DNA of 64,000 bases, taken from positions 10,487 through 74,486 of the forward strand of contig CACRSC010000025.1 in the NCBI GenBank assembly GCA_902651635.1, in the 5' to 3' direction. A program made the position numbers and the translations under genes. The notes under the pieces were generated by a model. It was not told where the DNA came from and ran no database searches. It saw nothing but the letters and a program-made list of their open reading frames with translations. Shown one piece after another: positions 49,498 through 57,859 of this stretch; position 1 is the first letter of the stretch; each line of letters starts with the position of its first letter. The stretch comes from Mastigamoeba balamuthi (lineage: Eukaryota; Evosea; Mastigamoebida; Mastigamoebidae).

Positions 49498-49944
49498 AGA
49501 GGGTCCCCCTCCCCTGCCTCTGTTGTTGCCGTTCGTAAAATGAACAACAACAAAAAATGAAACCCCTATTGCTGTAACCAGCACCAGCCACCAGCAGCAC
49601 GCCACCATGTGTTGGTTGCGTTGCCCTTAGTGCCATCTGGCCGATGATGCATGCGATGCGACGTTGTGCTGCTGCTTTCCCGTCTTGTTTGACATCGCGC
49701 GTGGCCGTTGGCAGCGTGTGATGCCTTTATTCGTCTGCACTTGGCTGACGTATGGGTGGGAGCCTGGAAGTGGCGTGCCTCGCCGCATTTCCTCGGGCGC
49801 AGACGGGACGTTGGAAACCCAGGGGCGGCTCTCTGACAGCTGGTGTGCCATTATCAACCGATTCGCGTATGGCCGCATTGGGCAGAAGTGTTTGGGTGCT
49901 GGCACGCAACATGAAGATATCTTTTCAAAGGTGTTTGCGTTGAT
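49498..49944. other. Intergenic region, 447 nt
   Basis: 3' flank of the protease gene, with an A-rich stretch AACAACAACAAAAAATGAAA just after the stop, then the promoter side of the next plus-strand gene. No gene was recognised. Confidence 0.35.
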
Positions 49945-50541
49945 ATGGAGACCCAGCAGCTGCTCCACGGAGTGCGCCAGCCCCCTCCACCGACGCTGTT
50001 CTCACGAGCGCCCTGCCCCCCTCTCCCCCCACAGCTCAGCCAGGTTCGCGAGGCCCTCCTGCGCGACAAGCAGGAGGCCGCCGCCACCGCAGCGCAGCTC
50101 GAGGAGGTGCACACACAAAAACACGTCAACTGATGACAGCACAGCACAGCCCTAGAGAACAGAAACACAGCAACAGCAGAGCACAGCACCGCTGACACCC
50201 ACACGCGCGCGCCTCGCAGGCCAGGGCCGAGATCGCGAGGCTCCGCAGCGGCGCGGGCTGCGCGTCGTCGGACGAGGTCACCAAGGCACGCCGCCCTTGC
50301 TTTTCCCGATGCGTGGGAGTTTTTTTCGAGATCTGTGCCGCTGTGTCGCCTAACGACAGGGGGGGACTGCCCACGCTGACGCGCCGCGCAGCTGAGGGAG
50401 GAGAACGCCCTGCTCAAGGCGACGGTCGACAGGCTGAACTACCGCGTCTACCACCTGTGCCAGTCGCTCGACGCGGCCAACAAGGCCAGCGGCCTGCACA
50501 CCATCGCCAGCCCCCCCACCTACGCCCCGGCCTCGCAGTGA
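49945..50541 (+). CDS. Small coiled-coil protein (~100 aa, four exons)
   Basis: Exons join in phase as METQQLLHG, then LSQVREALLRDKQEAAATAAQLEE, then ARAEIARLRSGAGCASSDE, then LREENALLKATVDRLNYRVYHLCQSLDAANKAS and SGLHTIASPPTYAPASQ. The first two donors are GTGCG/GTGCA. The third intron may start at GTCACC, or three codons later at a GC donor. The heptad pattern predicts a continuous coiled coil. ENALLK...LNYRVYHL resembles leucine-zipper segments in assorted small eukaryotic proteins, but no named family is assigned. Confidence 0.6.
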
Positions 50542-51895
50542 GCACCACGCCAGCGCCAGCAGCAGCAGCACCTCGCCTGTCCCTGCCGTCCACGTCCCGG
50601 TGCGGTGGAGCCTGTGGAAGAGGGGGGCAAGAGCGTTTGCTGGCTGGCACGCAGAACAACAGAACAACCAACGCAGCCAACAGAACAGAACAGAACAGAA
50701 GGACAGAAGGGCAAAAGGCCGCGATGTTCGTGGGGGGGGAAGGGGGGGCGGAGGTGACGTAGCGAGGGCGTTGCATTTACACGGGCCCTGACGTGGGAGC
50801 TGCCGCGTGAAACTAGGTTGCACACATCGCGCACCTTTTCTCGATGCGCGCGGAATTACTCGCGGCGTTGTCTGGGCGGATCTTGACGCGTTTATTCGCG
50901 GGCGTCGTGCACCTTCGCTCGCCCTCCGCTCGCCATCACCGGAGAACGTTCCCCCACGCGTGTGACGTGCCGTGGTGTGGGGGGGGGGGTTCCAAGAGTC
51001 GCTGCGCCCAGGAGGAACGCCCCAGTGGCCACGCGGAGGGGCGCAGGCGGGGCCGGACGGGCGGCCAGCGGCCGGTGGGCGGGGAGCGAGGGGGGCAGCA
51101 GGGGGGACGCGGGACCTGGCGGCCAGGAAGCGGCATTCCAACAGAACAAACCGAAGTCGACGTTTCGACAAAGAGCAACGGACGGAAGTCGCGTGTGCGG
51201 GGGGGCCAGCGAAGGTCCAAAGAAGGCACATCCACGGCATCCACGGCGTTTTCACACCCCGCATCGACGCGCCCGCTTACCCTCCTGGGAACCATGTCTT
51301 CTTTTCGCTCTTTTACTCTTCGCGGGCCGGTGGGGCTTCGCGGCAACGGGGGGACCCAAACCGCTCGGCAAACGCCCAGGCTCGTTTTCCTCTTCGGCCA
51401 ACGCCACGGGAGGGGAAGGGCCCCGGGGGGCGGGTCCGTGCCGCCTCGGTGGCGGCAGCTGCCGTCTGGCGGAGCCCCGGAGCGCAGCACAGGCGCAGAG
51501 GCATCTTTTTCAAAAGGCGACGAGCCACTAGTGAAAGGAAGGCAGTGGAATAGTCGTTCCACCCGAGGAAAAACAACGCCTGGGGGGGCTCCTCAAACGG
51601 CAGAAAAAAATCGAACCTCCGTGGCAGCCACACTTTTTATTACGTACCCTAAAGTTAAAGTGCTCTGCACTCGGGGCACACTGTCTGAGGCGCCACCCCC
51701 GGTCCCTCCGCTCCCTAGCCCCCTTTCCCGCGCACAGACAAGCCCCATCCGCAAGCGCTGCAGCATCAGTATCGATCCGGCAGGAGAGAGCCCGACGAGG
51801 AGTTGTAGTCCCCGCAGAGCCAACCGAGTTAGAAACCGCCAAGGCAGCATAGCAGCAGAGCAACGCAAGCCAGCAGACCCACCGCCCCGAGAGAG
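50542..51895. other. Gene-poor region (1.35 kb)
   Basis: Long open frames exist on both strands (for example 50844-51968 plus) because of high GC. Their codon usage is unlike host genes and their sequences are low-complexity basic. A pyrimidine/purine skew and G-runs (50971-50986, 51570s) occur. The distal part is the cyclin promoter. No RNA gene was recognised. Confidence 0.35.
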
Positions 51896-53117
51896 ATGGA
51901 CATGCACACCCTCTGCGAGAGCAACGTGGCGGCGCCCAAGCCGCCGCAGCACCCGGACCTGGAGCTGAGCCTGCGGTCCGTGGGGCCCAGCACGTTTGAG
52001 CGCGTCGTCATGCGTGTGCTGATACCGCACGACATCACGCAGCCCGGCTTCCGCGTCTTCGAGGGCCGCGGGCCCCCGACCATCACGATCACCGACTACA
52101 TCATGAGGTCCGCCCGCCTCCCCCCCGCCTTCCCGCCCGCCCTCGCCCTCGCCGCACCACCTCGAGGGCGCGAGTAAGTTGCTTCCGTTTTTGCAGTATT
52201 GGGGGTGGGGAATTATGGCGCGGGGGTATAAATAGCAGCGTAGCGTTGTGTGCCTATGCGAAGGCTGTGGAGCTGTGTGGGGGTGGCGTGAAATTCAAGT
52301 TCATGTCGGCATGTGCGCATGGGCTGCCGACTGACACCACGCGGGGGGCGGCGGCGTGCAGGATCGCGTTCTACGTGCCGCAGAGCTGCCCGACGATGTG
52401 GGTGCAGGCGCTGCTGTACATCGACAGGCTGCTCAAGCGCAACCACGGGTTCATGCTGGCGTCCAACAACGTGCACCGCATCATCATCACGAGCGTCATG
52501 GCCGCGCTCAAGTTCAACGAGGACAAGACCTACGCCAACGAGTTCTTCGCGCGCGTCGCCGGCGTCGCGCTGGCCGAGCTCAACGCGCTCGAGCTCGCGT
52601 TCCTGCGCTTCATCGACTGGGACCTCTACATCAACCCGGCGACCTTCACGCACGCCGTCAACACTCTCAGCCGCCGTGCGTCCCTCCTACCCCCCGCTCC
52701 CCACCACCATTACCCCCCACCACCACTCGGCCGGTGCCGAGCTTACTGTCCGCTGTGCTTATCGGGGGCCATTCTGTGCATTCCTTTGATCTCGAACTGG
52801 CATTTTCAAAGCGGAATAACTACCGCGATAACGCAAAATGCCGAACTGACATTCCGCGTTATCGGGGTTCCCCCGGCTCCCCTCCGCGCCGCTTAGTAAA
52901 CGAACCGGCAATCGCACTGCCGTCGCCGCGCACGAACGCCGCCGTCATCATGGCGGCCGGCCGGTCGCCTCGGGGTCCCCAGGCCGCCGCAGCGATGCTG
53001 CAGATGCAGATGCAGATGCACCAGCAACACCAGCAGCAGCAGCAGCAGGCGTATCCTGCGTCGTCAGCACTGTCGTCACCAGAGGCCACCGACAGCATGG
53101 TCGTCGTGGCCCAGTAG
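51896..53117 (+). CDS. Pho80/cyclin-U-type cyclin
   Basis: 248 residues from exons 51896-52107, 52362-52675 and 52897-53117, all phase-consistent. The cyclin fold runs from ITITDYIMRIAFYVPQSCPTMWVQALLYIDRLLKRN through HGFMLASNNVHRIIITSVMAALKFNEDKTYANEFFARVAGVALAELNALELAFLRFIDWDLYINPATFTHAV. The pattern KFxED..YxNxxxAxxxGxxxxELNxLExxFLxxxxxxLxV is typical of Pho80-like cyclins. These activate Pho85/Cdk5-type kinases in nutrient and polarity control. The tail is Gln/Met-rich (MLQMQMQMHQQHQQQQQQ). A consensus TATAAATA lies in the first intron. Confidence 0.9.
52227..52234 (+). promoter_or_regulatory. TATA-box-like TATAAATA inside cyclin intron 1
   Basis: TATAAATA flanked by G-rich sequence, 135 nt upstream of the cyclin-box exon. 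It could drive a shorter transcript; position and strand fit, but no start-site evidence exists. Confidence 0.3.
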
Positions 53118-54007
53118 GGCTCGCGGACCGTGGCCCCCTGTGCCTGGCCGCGACGGTGCTGTTGCCGCGGCCGCACTGCTGCACTGCTGCAATGTTCCGC
53201 TCTGGCCGTCCATTCGTGCCCCCGTCGCCCGTGCGCGTGCGGCCCTCTTGGCGCTCCGCGTGCCTGCTGGCCAGCGAGGGGCTGTCCCCTGCTGCGTGCC
53301 CGCAGCACGTGGCCCGCACCGGGAGGCGCTGCACGCGCTCGTGCGGGGGGATGCGGATGCGTCGGCTGATGAGAACCCCATCGGTCCTGCTCCCACGTCC
53401 AGCTCGAGAGCGTTGCACGTCCGGGGCAAGCGGATGCACGGGATGGCGGTGTGGGGCTTGTGGCCCCCTCGAGACGCAATGGGGAGCGCACTCGGCCAGC
53501 ACGAGGACGGGCACAACGATTGGCGGTGGCTGGCAAGCCGGGGGCACAATCAAACGAATGCCCACTGCCGACCACACCGCCCCACTGGGCTCGAACCCCG
53601 AAGCTGGGAGACTCCCGTTGCGCGGGCACAAGCTACCACGCCGTACCCCAAGCACCCGATGGCCTCCCGTGTGCCCCGCTCGCAAGGGCGCCGCATGGGA
53701 GCGGGACCACCCCCTGTGTTTAATTCCTGTTGCCTTCTAAACTATTGTAGCCAACGCACACCTAAACCACCAAACAAGAAACTAACCACCGCTCCGCAAC
53801 TAGACCGTACTAGCCCAGCCAAGCCACTCCAAAGCCACCGCCCACTCACGCCGCTGCACCGCAATGAAAATATTCGTTGTCGACACACCGCTGCTATTCG
53901 AAGGCATTTGTTGCTTTTTTTACTTTGCTCCCGCGCCACTTTTTCCCGGCACGCCTCGCGTTTCACCCCCGCCGCCACCGCCGTTTCCGCGTGTTCCGGT
54001 GCGCGTT
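53118..54007. other. Intergenic region between convergent genes (0.89 kb)
   Basis: 3' flanks of the cyclin and ITPK1-like genes. Overlapping long open frames lack host bias. A tRNA-like pair of internal promoter boxes occurs on the minus strand near 53585-53660, but no cloverleaf could be folded. The last 300 nt are AT-richer (TTTTTTACTTTGC). Confidence 0.35.
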
Positions 54008-54961
54008 TCACGCGTTTTTCGCACCGAGAATGCGAGCGACCTCGGCGAAGAACTCCTCGGCGGTGAGGCAGCCGCGGTAGCTCGGGAAGTAGTTGGCGTC
54101 GATCAGCGCCAGCCTGCCCGTGGCCGCCTCGGCGATGACGTCGACTCCGAACAGCTCCGAGCCCATCACGGCCCGCACGGCCGCGGCTGCCTCCTCGAGC
54201 TCCCGCACGCTGGGCTCCGCTGCCGCCGTGTGCTGCTGCAGTGGTCCTGCCAGCTCGCCCCACTCGGCGACCTGCGGGCCGAGCGGCTTCTGGTTGTCGA
54301 AGCGGAGGGGCGCGGGGTGCGGGGCGGGCGCGAGGTCGGGGAGCGAGGGGCGCTGCTGGACGAGCACGCGGGGGCCGACGGCGAAGACCTTGTAGAGGCG
54401 GCCGGCGTGGTTGACGTACTCCTGGGCGACCGCAGGCCCGCCGCCCGCGGCCTCGACGGCGCCCGGCAGCGCCTCGGGGCCCAGCGCGACGGCCATCACG
54501 TGCGCAGCGCCCGCGCCGCAGGCCACGTCGGGCTTCACGAGCAGCGGGTACGCGAGGCCCGCGCGGCGCACGGCCTCGGCGGCCCCGTCGGCGCCCGCGA
54601 GGAGCGCGTGGCGCGGCTGCAGCGCGCGCGGGAGGGCAGCGGCGGCCGTGCGCAGCGCCGCGCAGAGCGTCGTGCGGTCCTGGAAGCGCTGCTGGACGGC
54701 CAGGGGGTCGAGGACGCGCACCGCCGCGTGCTGGGCGCAGTACTCGCGCACGTGCCCCAGCGGCGCGGCGTCGCCGGCCACCAGCTGCTCGGTCATCTTG
54801 AGGACCAGCGCGTCGAACGGGCCCTGGGCGCCCAGCGGCCGCGTGACGTCGACAAACGTCAGCGCGAGGCCCGCGGGCGACGCCGCGCGCGCGATGTCGG
54901 CGGGGCCGCCCCAGCCCAGCTTCGCCAGCTTCTCGGGGGTCACGTAGAAGCCCAGGCGCAT
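54008..54961 (-). CDS. ITPK1: Inositol-tetrakisphosphate 1-kinase-like (ITPK1)
   Basis: A single-exon ATP-grasp kinase of 317 residues. ITPK1 phosphorylates inositol 1,3,4-trisphosphate at 5/6 and inositol 3,4,5,6-tetrakisphosphate at 1, feeding synthesis of higher inositol phosphates. Seen: the N-terminal Rossmann-like MRLGFYVTPEKLAKLGW and LTFVDVTRPLGAQGPFDALVLKMTEQL; VLDPLAVQQRFQDRTTLCAAL; the ATP-site LLVKPDVACGAGAAHVMAV; VAQEYVNHAGRLYKVFAVGPRVLV; and the metal-binding ELFGVDVIAEAATGRLALIDANYFPSYRG. The start at MRLGFYV matches family starts; the upstream open frame is not host-like. An HSE-like palindrome lies 75-95 nt upstream of the start. Confidence 0.9.
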   Translation of the reverse strand: MRLGFYVTPEKLAKLGWGGPADIARAASPAGLALTFVDVTRPLGAQGPFDALVLKMTEQLVAGDAAPLGHVREYCAQHAAVRVLDPLAVQQRFQDRTTLCAALRTAAAALPRALQPRHALLAGADGAAEAVRRAGLAYPLLVKPDVACGAGAAHVMAVALGPEALPGAVEAAGGGPAVAQEYVNHAGRLYKVFAVGPRVLVQQRPSLPDLAPAPHPAPLRFDNQKPLGPQVAEWGELAGPLQQHTAAAEPSVRELEEAAAAVRAVMGSELFGVDVIAEAATGRLALIDANYFPSYRGCLTAEEFFAEVARILGAKNA

Positions 54962-56201
54962 CGTGCCGAGAGCGCGCAGCGCTGGAAACGCGTTTGGGGT
55001 GCCGTTATTCAGATTTCGGACGGTTTTTTCCTGGAGAATCTTTGAGAAGATTCTTTTTTTCCCGGGAGATCTTTGCTCGGACCGAGAGGTGGGGCCGTCC
55101 GCTGTTGGGCAGGGCCCCCCCAGCAACCGCTTGACGCGCGGCGAGATGAAGTGGGGGTACGGGGTGGGCCGATCCCTCACTCCCCGGCAGTCTCGTCATG
55201 TCGCGGCTTTCTCGTCGCTGAGGGTGAGAAAAATATGTAAGGCGGATGCACCGCATCTGTCGTTTTCCTGGACAACTCCCCAGTGCCGCTGGACCGTCCC
55301 CGCCGCTTTCCGCATCGCGCGACTGTATTACCAGAAAAACCCCGGCCCACTGCCGCGGAGAGCCGTCAGCGGGTCACGAGCCGTTCTGCTCACGGGGGCA
55401 GCACCGCAGCACACGGGCCAAACCGCCCCGCGTTTCGAGAAGATTCTCTCGGGTTTCCCGGGTTTCCCGCCTGCAGCGCAGCTCTTCTCACCTTTCGGCT
55501 CCGGATCTGGCCTGAGCTGCAGAACCAATCGCCGGGCATTCTGACGTGTGTACCCATACTGGGGGCTCCATTCCTGCATATCCGGGATCTTTCCCAGCAG
55601 CTCACAGAACGACCGCGATAACAACCGAAGCCCCCCGGGGGATACACCACCCGAGCTCGCGGGTGCAGCACGCCGGCGAGCAGGCCGGGGCCGTGCCAGG
55701 CCAGCCCATACACCATCCCGGCCAGTGCGGCAGAATTCACCGCCGACGTGGCCGTGCAGCTTTGTTCCACAGCAGGAAAAGCACCTGCACCCGCACTGCT
55801 GACACGGGAGGCAGCCCCCTGCCAGGGGTCGGCGACCACAAGCAAGTTCCGAACAATGGCGGCCACCCCGACCGCGCGGGTCAGAAACGCGGGGGGGCGC
55901 CAGATATTGCGCATATCCTGGCTGAGTCATCGGCAGTTTCTCTGCAGGCGAAGAACAGTCCAGGAAGCGCAACGAAGGGCGTCTAGAAACCGGGAGAAAG
56001 ACAGGCCCCGCCAAGGCTTACGGGCCACTCTCCCCTCCTCCGCCACCCCTGCGCGCTTGCACCCGCCCCCCTCTTCCGTTACAGCACGCCCCGCCCGCGC
56101 CAGCCCCTCCCGTAGAGCCCGCGCGCGCGCCGCCCCCGAGTGCCCCCCACCCGCACCGCCGGCGAAGAAAAAGCAGACAGATACACACGGAGGCAGCGGG
56201 G
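54962..56201. promoter_or_regulatory. Bidirectional intergenic region with HSE-like palindromes (1.24 kb)
   Basis: It separates the divergent ITPK1-like and phosphatase genes. A perfect palindrome, AGAATCTT-TGAG-AAGATTCT (55035-55054), and a related GAGAAGATTCTCTCG (55437-55451) contain GAA/TTC units spaced as in heat-shock elements. Open frames on both strands (such as 55390-55914 minus) show mixed codon endings and no domain. The first exon of the phosphatase gene probably lies in the last few hundred bases. Confidence 0.4.
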
Positions 56202-57203
56202 GTGCAGTCGCGTTTTTTTCTCTGTTCTGCCTGCGGAAACAAGAGGAAAACGGTGGACGACGCGGACCTCTACCCCGGCTGCGCTGACGCCGAGGTGTCG
56301 CCCGAGCGGGCGCTGGACTACACGCAGGACGCGCAGGAGGTCGTGCCCGGGCTGCTGCTGGGCCCCGCGGCGGCGTGCGGGTCGCCCGGGGCGCTGCGGT
56401 CGCTGGGCGTCGACCGCGTGCTCTGCCTCCGCCTCGAGCCCCCGCCCGACTACGGCGGCTTCCTCGAGCCGGGCGCAGCGCTGCACGTGCCCGTCCCCGA
56501 CAACAACCGCGAGGCCTTTGGCCCCGAGCGCCTCGCGGAGGCCCGCAAGTTCATCGCCAGGTCGCTGGCGGCGGGCCACCGCGTCGTCGTGCACTGCGCC
56601 AGCGGCGTCAGCAGGAGCCCCGCCGTCGTCATGGCCTTCCTCGTCTGCGAGTGGGGCATGTCGCTGCGCGAGGCCTACGAGACGGTGCTCCGCGCGCGGC
56701 CCGTCGTCCGCCCAAACGACGCGTTCTTCCGCGAGCTCTGCCAGCTCGAGAGGTGCGTCTCGCGAACAGAGCGAAAATACCCCCTTGCCTCTTCCGGCAG
56801 CCGCCCCATCTTGTGGAATCTTCCATCCGCTTCCTTCGATTGTCGGGCGGGTTCGAATTCTCGGCTTCTGTGCGCTATGGGGGCAATCGTTTTTAGTGCT
56901 TTTTACGCGAGAAAAGCACTTTTCTGCGCCCACACACATTCCGGAAAATCGCTCGGTCTGACCGCGCTATCTCGCCATGTACGCAGTGCGAGGCGACCGG
57001 GGATGCCCCCGAGTGTCTCGGAGGAGGACAGGTTCGCGTTTGCGCTCGTGCCGCTGTTCAGGGGCAAGCGCAGCCTCGAGGAGGCCCGGCGGGCCCTCGC
57101 AGCCGTCGCCAGCACGCGCAACAAGGAGGAGCTGCTGCCCACGGCCTTCTCGCTGCTCTGCTCGTACCGGCAGGTCTCGCACATGCACTACGGCTACTCG
57201 TGA
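56202..57203 (+). CDS. Dual-specificity protein phosphatase
   Basis: The catalytic domain begins at about 56233 (KRKTVDDADLYPG) with DAQEVVPGLLLGPAAACGSPGALRSLGVDRVLCLR. The general-acid loop is VPDNNRE. The P-loop VVVHCASGVSRSPAVVMAFLV contains the HCxxGxxR catalytic Cys and Arg. SLREAYETVLRARPVVRPNDAFFRELCQLE completes the domain. A 234-nt intron (donor GTGCGTC at 56753) joins to ARRPGMPPSVSEEDRFAF and ends SYRQVSHMHYGYS. There is no in-frame ATG before the domain, so the true start lies in an unidentified upstream exon and the 5' end given is only the open-frame limit. It should dephosphorylate Tyr/Ser/Thr phosphoproteins; the substrate is unknown. Confidence 0.85.
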   Translation: MQSRFFLCSACGNKRKTVDDADLYPGCADAEVSPERALDYTQDAQEVVPGLLLGPAAACGSPGALRSLGVDRVLCLRLEPPPDYGGFLEPGAALHVPVPDNNREAFGPERLAEARKFIARSLAAGHRVVVHCASGVSRSPAVVMAFLVCEWGMSLREAYETVLRARPVVRPNDAFFRELCQLERCVSRTERKYPLASSGSRPILWNLPSASFDCRAGSNSRLLCAMGAIVFSAFYARKALFCAHTHSGKSLGLTALSRHVRSARRPGMPPSVSEEDRFAFALVPLFRGKRSLEEARRALAAVASTRNKEELLPTAFSLLCSYRQVSHMHYGYS

Positions 57204-57859
57204 GCCCCCCACTTGCTGCGAGGGACTCGCGGGCTCGCGGATTGAGCGCGGCGTTCTAGTGGCAGATGTATAACTCGGAAAAGCTCGTCGTAAGGCACTT
57301 AAACAGATCACCCGCATTTTTTCTCTCTGGGAAGGCCCAGACGCGCTTGACACCCCGCTGGGAACTTCCCCTACATTACCCCCAACCACCATCGCAACAA
57401 CAGCTCCCAAGCCATAAGCGTTCACCCGCGTTGTATGTTCTGCGTTTGGGGGCCCACAGAGGCAGCCCTCTGCTCTGCTGTCAGGGCCTACCCCTCGCCC
57501 CTCGGCAACCCTGACCCCCGCCACCAGGAGAGCCCTCGCGCCACCTCCAGTGACCCTACGGACCAGCCTACAGTTGCACCCGAGGCTGTCAGTTTGCCAG
57601 TCAGTCGGCAACTCCGTGTCAGCAGCAAAAAAAGTTCCCTTTTCGGCAACATTCAGCACCCCTCTTCCCCGCTTGCCGGCGGCCCCTGCGGCGGAACGTA
57701 CGCGGGCGACAGCGTCAGGACAGCCACTCGCCCACGCCGTCCCGTCGGTCCCACCCAACCCCTCTTTTCCAGATTCCCACGGTGTAATAATCGCGATATT
57801 CGCTCCCCCCAGCAGCCCACCCGCCCAGCGGCGCCCCAACCGACCCCCGCGGCGCACGA
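57204..57859. promoter_or_regulatory. Upstream region of RasGEF gene
   Basis: 656 nt of moderate GC between two plus-strand genes. Contains AT-richer patches (CATTTTTTCTCTCTGGG, AAAAAAAGTTCCC). No gene or RNA was recognised. Confidence 0.3.

Noticed and set aside
50844-51968. 374-codon plus-strand open frame, with other long frames on both strands
   Set aside because: Long frames are expected by chance in GC-rich DNA. The sequence is basic and low-complexity, lacks host codon preference and runs into the real cyclin gene in a different frame.
53140-54066. 308-codon plus-strand open frame between cyclin and ITPK1
   Set aside because: No domain, no host codon bias, and it overlaps the 3' end of the well-supported ITPK1 gene on the other strand.
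55390-55914. Hydrophobic 174-codon minus-strand open frame
   Set aside because: Mixed third positions unlike host genes and no recognisable domain or splice context. It is kept only as part of the intergenic description.
56835-56870. GGGTTCGAATTC as a tRNA B box in the phosphatase intron
   Set aside because: The T stem does not pair and no acceptor or anticodon arm can be folded around it.
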